From Macrostomum hystrix (taxonomy: Eukaryota > Platyhelminthes > Macrostomidae), in the NCBI GenBank assembly GCA_950097015.1, contig CATNEN010000002.1:310001-374000 (forward strand): a stretch of DNA of 64,000 nucleotides, read 5' to 3'. The notes below the pieces were generated by a model. That model saw nothing but the letters and a program-made list of their open reading frames with translations. It ran no database searches and was not told the DNA's origin. The position numbers and the translations under genes were made by a program. This document shows, one piece after another, positions 57,101 through 64,000 of the stretch (the first letter of the stretch is position 1; the number at the start of each line of letters is the position of its first letter).

Positions 57101-57720
57101 GTGACACAGAGAGTGACAGAATGAGTGACACAGAGAGTGACAGAATGAGTGACACAGAGAGTGACAGAATGAGTGACATAGAGAGTGACAGAATGAGTGA
57201 CACAGAGAGTGACAGAATGAGTGACATAGAGAGTGACAGAATGAGTGACACAGAGAGTGACAGAATGAGTGACACAGAGAGTGACAGAATGAGTGAAACA
57301 GAGAGTGACAGAATGAGTGACACAGAGAGTGACAGAATGAGTGACACAGAGAGTGACAGAATGAGTGACACAGAGAGTGACAGAATGAGTGACACAGAGG
57401 TGTGAGAATGAGTGACACAGAGAGTGACAGAATGAGTGACACAGAGAGTGACAGAATGAGTGACACAGAGAGTGACAGAATGAGTGACACAGAGAGTGAC
57501 AGAATGAGTGACACAGAGAGTGACAGAATGAGTGACACAGAGAGTGACAGAAAAAGAGACGAAGTGGCCGAGAAGGGGTCTCTGAGAGAGGAGCAAAGAA
57601 TAAAAGAAATATTTTACCGTCTCCATCGTCCCCTGGCAGGACTACAAAGGCCTCGGCGTTTTGACAGACCAGCAGCAGAACTATCAGAGACAATAAAAAA
57701 ATGGCGAAAGCTCTAATCAT
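54174..57720 (-). CDS. gene A: secreted protein, candidate peptide-hormone precursor
   Basis: Three exons on the minus strand: 57720-57618, 55167-55066 and 54376-54174 (TAA), all junctions phase 1, 135 residues. Residues 1-24 are a clear signal peptide ([20 protein letters not shown], then NAEA). The rest has no cysteine. It has dibasic sites KR at 60-61, GKR at 112-114 (followed by Lys115) and KR at 127-128. Cleavage would release a peptide of about 50 residues (62-111, starting VDPLRNN, ending NVFEPLR, with Gly112 as a possible amide donor), [11 protein letters not shown] and DDRLLLF. This layout is that of a neuropeptide or peptide-hormone precursor, secreted through the regulated pathway; no known family is recognised. 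The first exon follows a TATA box by 77 bases, and an AATAAA lies about 100 bases past the stop. The exon 3 acceptor (ctgttag) is weak and touches the satellite, so that junction is the least certain point. Confidence 0.55.
54394..55016 (+). repeat. 12-bp tandem array in gene A intron 2
   Basis: About 52 copies of GTCTAACATGTA, with GTGGTC and TACTC variants, fill almost the whole intron 54377-55065. On the gene's strand each unit reads TACATGTTAGAC, nearly the same as the exon 3 acceptor CTGTTAG-AC. It shares TGTTAGAC with the 20-bp satellites of gene C. Confidence 0.97.
55168..55799 (-). other. gene A intron 1, unique part
   Basis: AT-rich intron sequence next to exon 2. No exon with matching phase was recognised here. 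Confidence 0.5.
55800..57549 (+). repeat. 24-bp satellite array in gene A intron 1
   Basis: About 75 copies of a GAGTGACACAGAGAGTGACAGAAT unit, with shorter (22-base) and longer variants. Blocks are duplicated: the CATAGAG variant recurs 434 bases apart (56551 and 56985), and an AACGAGTGACACAGAGGTG block recurs 240 bases apart. On the gene strand it is pyrimidine-rich. It gives false minus-strand frames of up to about 680 codons that run on from the real signal-peptide exon. Confidence 0.97.
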
Positions 57721-57796
57721 TGCGTCGCAAACTTTTAATTTGTTTTAACCCGATGCAGTCAGTGAGAGTGTTGCTCAAAGCACACCTGTCTTCTAC

Positions 57797-57802
57797 TTTA
57801 TA
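57797..57802 (-). promoter_or_regulatory. TATA box of gene A
   Basis: The minus strand reads GACTATAAAGTAG, 77 bases before the gene A ATG. Transcription should start near 57767. Upstream on the plus strand are a CRE-like TACGTCAG near 57880 and an RFX half-site-like ATGGCAAC at 57964-57971. Confidence 0.55.
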
Positions 57803-58010
57803 GTCAAAGATTCACTGCTTGTCTTGGATTTGCTAATGCAGCCAGCCAATTATCGGTGGAAGGGTCCCGATGGAGTCCTACGTCAGTGCTTGGCCAGTTT
57901 CCAATTTCGTCCCTTGTGCTAATGCCTTATATAGAAACTATACTGCCAATGCGCTGAAGTCTCATGGCAACTTCTATCTATGGATATTTATGCTAGGCTT
58001 ATGCAGCTTA
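57803..58010. promoter_or_regulatory. gene A upstream region
   Basis: About 200 bases between the TATA box and the next satellite. It contains CCAAT-like (GCCAATTATC), CRE-like and ATGGCAAC elements. No coding frame. Confidence 0.35.
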
Positions 58011-58600
58011 AGCTTCTAGCTTCGATTTCTGCTTCGATTCTAGCTTCGATTCTTGCTGCGATTCTAGCTTCGATTCTAGCTGCGATTCTAGATTTAATTC
58101 TTGCTGTGATTCTAGCTGCGATTCTAGCTGCGATTCTAGATTCGATTCTAGCTGCGATTCTAGATTTAATTCTTGCTGTGATTCTAGCTGCGATTCTAGC
58201 TGCGATTCTAGATTCGATTCTAGCTGCGATTCTAGATTCGATTCTAGCTGCGATTCTAGCTGCGATTCTAGCTGCGATTCTAGATTCGATTCTAGCTGCG
58301 ATTCTAGATTTAATTCTTGCTGTGATTCTAGCTGCGATTCTAGCTGCGATTCTAGATTCGATTCTAGCTGCGATTCTAGCTGCGATTCTAGCTGCGATTC
58401 TAGCTGCGATTCTAGCTGCGATTCTAGATTCGATTCTAGCTGCGATTCTAGATTCGATTCTAGCTGCGATTCTAGATTTAATTCTTGCTGTGATTCTAGC
58501 TGCGATTCTAGCTGCGATTCTAGATTCGATTCTAGCTGCGATTCTAGCTGCGATTCTAGCTGCGATTCTAGCTTCGATTCTAGCTTTGATTCATTCTAAA
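58011..58600 (+). repeat. 12-bp tandem array (GATTCTAGCTGC)n
   Basis: About 48 copies of GATTCTAGCTGC with GATTCTAGATTC, TTTAATTCTTGC and TGTGATTC variants. The reverse complement is closely related to the AGAATCGCAGC array that starts near 58960, so the two lie in opposite orientation. Confidence 0.96.
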
Positions 58601-58960
58601 AATCGAATTTCTGATTACAGTTCTTGTTTCGATTCCAGCTTTGATTCTTGTAGTGATTCTGGCTTCGCATTTTTAACTAGAAATATTTAATAATTCGCGA
58701 ATAGTATTAAAGACTTTTTTGTTAATTAACGGACTTACTAACACTTAACACTTAACATTATGAACTCGAACTTAGGTACCATGTCCGATATGTCCGAGCT
58801 GTAATTATAAATTGCAAATCGACGAGTTAACACCTGCATGACTACCTGTTCAGATATTCATATCATAACTCTTCTGTGCCTGTTCTTGAATCGCTTATCA
58901 AACAGGAATATTAGTCCGCGTTCTGTATTGGCACTCATTATATGATTGTTATAATCGAAG
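58601..58960. other. unique spacer between inverted arrays
   Basis: About 360 bases, duplicated almost exactly at 62160-62520 (offset 3,565). It contains TTAACGGACTTACTAACACT and a GGTACCATG stretch. No credible gene frame. Confidence 0.6.
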
Positions 58961-61900
58961 CGCAGCAGGAATCGCAGCAGGAATCGTAGCCAGTATCGCA
59001 GAAAGAATGAATATATTTAGGAATCGAAGTTCAAACTGCCGCAGGAATCGTAGCTAGAATCGCAGCAGGAAACCTAGCTAGAATCGCAGCAAGAATCGTA
59101 TTTAGAATCGCAGCAGGAATCCTAGCTAGAATCGCAGCAAGAATCGTATTTAGAATCGTAGCAGGAATCCTAGCTAGAATCGCAGCAGGAATCGTAGCTA
59201 GAATCGCAGCAGGAATCGTAGCTAGAATCGCAGCAGGAATCCTAGATAGAATTGCAGCAGGAATTCTTGATATAATAGCGAAGTAATGCTTTGAATAGAA
59301 TCAAAGCAGGAATCGTAGCTAAAATCGCAGCAGGAATCGTAGCTAGAATCGCAGCAGGAATCCTAGCTAGAATCGCAGCAGGAATCGTAGCTAGAATCGC
59401 AGCAGGAATCCTAGCTAGAATCGCAGCAGGAATCCTAGCTAGAATCGCAGCAGGAATCGTAGCTAGAATCAAAGCAGGAATCGTAGCTAAAATCGCAGCA
59501 GGAATCGTAGCTAGAATCACAGCAGGAATCGTAGCTAGAATCACAGCAGGAATCGTAGCTAGAATCACAGCAGGAATCGTAGCTAGAATCACAGCAGGAA
59601 TCGTAGCTAGAATCGCAGCAGGAATCCTAGCTAGAATCGCAGCAGGAATCCTAGCTAGAATCGCAGCAGGAATCGTAGCTAGAATCGCAGCAGGAATCCT
59701 AGCTAGAATCGCAGCAGGAATCCTAGCTAGAATCACAGCAGGAATCGTAGCTAGAATCACAGCAGGAATCGTAGCTAGAATCACAGCAGGAATCGTAGCT
59801 AGAATCACAGCAGGAATCGTAGCTAGAATCGCAGCAGGAATCCTAGCTAGAATCGCAGCAGGAATCCTAGCTAGAATCGCAGCAGGAATCGTAGCTAGAA
59901 TCGCAGCAGGAATCCTAGCTAGAATCGCAGCAGGAATCCTAGCTAGAATCGCAGCAGGAATCGTAGCTAGAATCGCAGCAGGAATCCTAGCTAGAATCGC
60001 AGCAGGAATCCTTGCTAGAATCGCAGCAGGAATCGTAGCTAGAATCGCAGCAGGTATCGTAGCTAGAATCGCAGCAGGAATCGTAGCTAGAATCGCAGCA
60101 GGAATCGTAGCTAGAATCGCAGCAGGAATCCTAGATAGAATTGCAGCAGGAATTCTTGATATAATAGCGAAGTAATGCTTTGAATAGAATCAAAGCAGGA
60201 ATCGTAGCTAAAATCGCAGCAGGAATCGTAGCTAGAATCACAGCAGGAATCGTAGCTAAAATCGCAGCAGGAATCGTAGCTAGAATCACAGCAGGAATCG
60301 TAGCTAGAATCACAGCAGGAATCGTAGCTAGAATCACAGCAGGAATCGTAGCTAGAATCACAGCAGGAATCGTAGCTAGAATCACAGCAGGAATCGTAGC
60401 TAGAATCACAGCAGGAATCGTAGCTAGAATCACAGCAGGAATCGTAGCTAGAATCACAGCAGGAATCGTAGCTAGAATCGCAGCAGGAATCCTAGATAGA
60501 ATCACAGCAGGAATCGTAGCTAGAATCGCAGCAGGAATCCTAGATAGAATCGCAGCAGGAATCCTAGATAGAATCGCAGCAGGAATCGTAGCTAGAATCG
60601 CAGCAGGAATCCTAGCTAGAATCGCAGCAGGAATCCTAGATAGAATCACAGCAGGAATCGTAGCTAGAATCGCAGCAGGAATCGTAGATAGAATCGCAGC
60701 AGGAATCCTAGATAGAATCGCAGCAGGAATCCTAGCTAGAATTGCAGCAGGAATCCTAGATAGAATTGCAGCAGGAATTCTTGATAGAATGGCGAAGTAA
60801 TGCCTTGAATAGAATCAAAGCAGGAATCGTAGCTAGAATCGCAGCAGGAATCGTAGCTAGAATCACAGCAGGAATCGTAGCTAGAATCGCAGCAGGAATC
60901 CTAGATAGAATCGCAGCAGGAATCCTAGCTAGAATCACAGCAGGAATCGTAGCTAGAATCGCAGCAGGAATCGTAGCTAGAATCGCAGCAGGAATCGTAG
61001 CTAGAATCGCAGCAGGAATCCTAGATAGAATTGCAGCAGGAATCCTAGATAGAATTGCAGCAGGAATCCTAGATAGAATTGCAGCAGGAATCCTAGATAG
61101 AATTGCAGCAGGAATTCTAGATAGAATGGCGAAGTAAAGCCTTGAATAGAATCAAAGCAGGAATCGTAGCTAGAATCGCAGCAGGAATCGTAGCTAGAAT
61201 CGCAGCAGGAATCGTAGCTAGAATCGCAGCAGGAAACCTAGATAGAATTGCAGCAGGAATCGTAGCTAGAATCGCAGCAGGAAACCTAGAAAGAATTGCA
61301 GCAGGAATCGTAGATAGAATCGCAGCAGGAAACCTAGATAGAATCGCAGCAGGAATCCTAGATAGAATTGCAGCAGGAATCCTAGATAGAATTGCAGCAG
61401 GAATTCTAGATAGAATGGCGAAGTAAAGCCTTGAATAGAATCAAAGCAGGAATCGTAGCTAGAATCGCAGCAGGAATCGTAGCTAGAATCGCAGCAGGAA
61501 TCGTAGCTAGAATCGCAGCAGGAAACCTAGATAGAATTGCAGCAGGAATCCTAGATAGAATTGCAGCAGGAATTCTAGATAGAATGGCGAAGTAAAGCCT
61601 TGAATAGAATCGCAGCAGGAATCGTAGCTAGAATCGCAGCAGGAATCGTAGCTAGAATCGCAGCAGGAATCCTAGATAGAATTGCAGCAGGAATCCTAGA
61701 TAGAATTGCAGCAGGAATTCTAGATAGAATGGCGAAGTAAAGCCTTGAATAGAATCAAAGCAGGAATCGTAGCTAGAATCGCAGCAGGAATCGTAGCTAG
61801 AATCGCAGCAGGAATCGTAGCTAGAATCGCAGCAGGAATCGTAGCTAGAATCGCAGCAGGAAACCTAGATAGAATCGCAGCAGGAAACCTAGATAGAATC

Positions 61901-62060
61901 GCAGCAGGAATCGTAGCTAGAATCGCAGCAGGAAACCTAGATAGAATCGCAGCAGGAAACCTAGATAGAATCGCAGCAGGAATCCTAGATAGAATTGCAG
62001 CAGGAATTCTAGATAGAATGGCGAAGTAAAGCCTTGAATAGAATCAAAGCAGGAATAAAA
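58961..62060 (+). repeat. 24-bp satellite array (AGAATCGCAGCAGGAATCGT)
   Basis: A 3.1-kb array of a 24-base unit composed of two related halves, TAGAATCGCAGC and AGGAATCGTAGC. A longer landmark, GAATGGCGAAGTAAAGCCTT or its GATATAATAGCGAAG variant, recurs near 59281, 60173, 60797, 61135, 61427, 61591, 61737 and 62027, dividing it into blocks. Both strands are open for long stretches (AAGILARI on plus; AAILARIP on minus) because of the period. No gene is called. Confidence 0.97.
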
Positions 62061-62515
62061 ACTACAGGTTGTAGACTCGGATTGTGAAAATGGGTGCTCA
62101 AATTCGTCTATGGCCGCTCTTTGCTGCCAGCGAGGATTCACGTGAGAGGAAAGCAGATTTATGGGCTTTATGGGCTATATAAGCTAAGCAGGTTAATATA
62201 GTAATATAATTCTTGTAGTGATTCTGGCTTCGCATTTTTAACTAGAAATATTTAATAATTCGCGAATAGTATTAAAGACTTTTTTGTTAATTAACGGACT
62301 TACTAACACTTAACACTTAACATTATGAACTCGAACTTAGGTACCATGTCCGATATGTCCGAGCTGTAATTATAAATTGCAAATCGACGAGTTAACACCT
62401 GCATGACTACCTGTTCAGATATTCATATCATAACTCTTCTGTGCCTGTTCTTGAATCGCTTATCAAACAGGAATATTAGTCCGCGTTCTGTATTGGCACT
62501 CATTATATGATTGTT
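62061..62515. other. unique spacer, second copy
   Basis: About 150 bases of new sequence (62061-62210) are followed by a near-identical copy of the 58650-58960 spacer. No gene seen. Confidence 0.6.
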
Positions 62516-64000
62516 ATAATCGAAGCGCAGCAGGAATCGCAGCAGGAATCGTAGCCAGTATCACAGAAAGAATGAATATATTTAGGAATCGAAGTTCAAA
62601 CTGCCGCAGGAATCGTAGCTAGAATCGCAGCAGGAAACCTAGCTAGAATCGCAGCAAGAACCGTATTTAGAATCGCAGCAGGAATCCTAGCTAGAATCGC
62701 AGCAAGAATCGTATTTAGAATCGTAGCAGGAATCCTAGCTAGAATCGCAGCAGGAATCGTAGCTAGAATCGCAGCAGGAATCGTAGCTAGAATCGCAGCA
62801 GGAATCCTAGATAGAATTGCAGCAGGAATTCTTGATATAATAGCGAAGTAATGCTTTGAATAGAATCAAAGCAGGAATCGTAGCTAAAATCGCAGCAGGA
62901 ATCGTAGCTAGAATCACAGCAGGAATCGTAGCTAGAATCACAGCAGGAATCGTAGCTAGAATCACAGCAGGAATCGTAGCTAGAATCGCAGCAGGAATCC
63001 TAGCTAGAATCGCAGCAGGAATCCTAGCTAGAATCGCAGCAGGAATCGTAGCTAGAATCAAAGCAGGAATCGAAGCTAAAATCGCAGCAGGAATCGTAGC
63101 TAGAATCACAGCAGGAATCGTAGCTAGAATCACAGCAGGAATCGTAGCTAGAATCACAGCAGGAATCGTAGCTAGAATCACAGCAGGAATCGTAGCTAGA
63201 ATCGCAGCAGGAATCCTAGCTAGAATCGCAGCAGGAATCCTAGCTAGAATCGCAGCAGGAATCGTAGCTAGAATCGCAGCAGGAATCCTAGCTAGAATCG
63301 CAGCAGGAATCCTAGCTAGAATCGCAGCAGGAATCGTAGCTAGAATCGCAGCAGGAATCCTAGCTAGAATCGCAGCAGGAATCCTTGCTAGAATCGCAGC
63401 AGGAATCGTAGCTAGAATCGCAGCAGGAATCGTAGCTAGAATCGCAGCAGGAATCCTAGCTAGAATCGCAGCAGGAATCGTAGCTAGAATCGCAGCAGGA
63501 ATCCTAGCTAGAATCGCAGCAGGAATCCTAGCTAGAATCGCAGCAGGAATCGTAGCTAGAATCGCAGCAGGAATCCTAGATAGAATCGCAGCAGGAATCG
63601 TAGCTAGAATCACAGCAGGAATCGTAGCTAGAATCACAGCAGGAATCGTAGCTAGAATCACAGCAGGAATCGTAGCTAGAATCACAGCAGGAATCGTAGC
63701 TAGAATCGCAGCAGGAATCCTAGCTAGAATCGCAGCAGGAATCCTAGCTAGAATCGCAGCAGGAATCGTAGCTAGAATCGCAGCAGGAATCCTAGCTAGA
63801 ATCGCAGCAGGAATCCTAGCTAGAATCGCAGCAGGAATCGTAGCTAGAATCGCAGCAGGAATCCTAGCTAGAATCGCAGCAGGAATCCTTGCTAGAATCG
63901 CAGCAGGAATCGTAGCTAGAATCGCAGCAGGAATCGTAGCTAGAATCGCAGCAGGAATCCTAGCTAGAATCGCAGCAGGAATCGTAGCTAGAATCGCAGC
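62516..64000 (+). repeat. 24-bp satellite array, second copy (runs off window)
   Basis: Same 24-base family as the 58961-62060 array, starting with the same irregular units. The array continues past the window edge. Confidence 0.97.

Noticed and set aside
55581-57626. 681- and 658-codon minus-strand frames running from the signal peptide into the 24-bp array
   Set aside because: The signal-peptide exon has a gtaaaa donor at 57617, and the downstream exons match in phase. The array frames are periodic and open in all three minus frames.
21767-57720. One long gene joining the signal peptide (57.7 kb), transmembrane (51.4 kb) and ITIM exons (44.9 and 22.3 kb) into an inhibitory receptor
   Set aside because: Attractive because all junctions are phase 1, but gene A and gene B each end in a stop with a nearby polyadenylation signal, gene B has its own TATA box, and no good phase-1 donor follows the transmembrane segment.
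59242-63685. Long Ala/Ile-rich frames on both strands, such as ice-binding-like repeats
   Set aside because: A 24-bp satellite read in frame. The regular repeat looks like a beta-solenoid or antifreeze protein at first sight, but it is open on both strands and has no start, signal peptide or unique flank.

Overview
The window looks like nuclear DNA of an invertebrate animal. Genes have GT-AG introns, GC-rich exons sit in AT-rich introns and spacers, and no bacterial features are seen. A metazoan universal-stress-protein (USP) gene next to a Groucho gene fits a lophotrochozoan such as a free-living flatworm; USP genes are common in flatworms, molluscs and cnidarians and are missing from vertebrates and insects. 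The species cannot be fixed from the sequence alone.

Layout. 1-7858 (+): most of a Groucho/TLE co-repressor gene (ten exons visible, 5' end outside the window). 10811-11919 (+): a two-exon USP-domain gene. 19354-14958 (-): a two-exon eIF1 gene whose 4.1-kb intron carries two foldback (MITE-like) elements. 45094-21767 (-): a small docking-protein-like gene (gene C) with three ITIM-type tyrosine motifs, split by a 22.5-kb intron that is mostly 20-bp satellite. 52018-51074 (-): a small single-pass membrane protein gene (gene B). 57720-54174 (-): a 135-residue signal-peptide protein with dibasic sites, a candidate peptide-hormone precursor (gene A). Exon models for A, B and C are my own reconstructions from reading frame, splice sites and matching phase; all their junctions are phase 1.

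Well over half of the window is tandem repeat: 34-bp, ~22-bp, 26-bp, 33-bp, 67-bp, 18-bp, two related 20-bp, 18-bp, hexamer, GGATCTGGAT-type, 18-bp, 12-bp, 24-bp, 12-bp and 24-bp arrays. Almost every gene has at least one intron filled by its own private array. The 19-kb array has a 7,112-bp higher-order duplication, the right-hand array a 3,565-bp duplication. Very long open frames in these arrays are artefacts of periods divisible by three and are not called as genes.

The genes do not form one pathway. Groucho is a nuclear co-repressor, eIF1 a translation factor, the USP protein probably a nucleotide-binding stress protein, and genes A and C resemble secreted-signal and tyrosine-phosphorylation signalling components. 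The most interesting items are gene A, gene C, the link between splice acceptors and satellite monomers, and the pairs of related satellites in opposite orientation.
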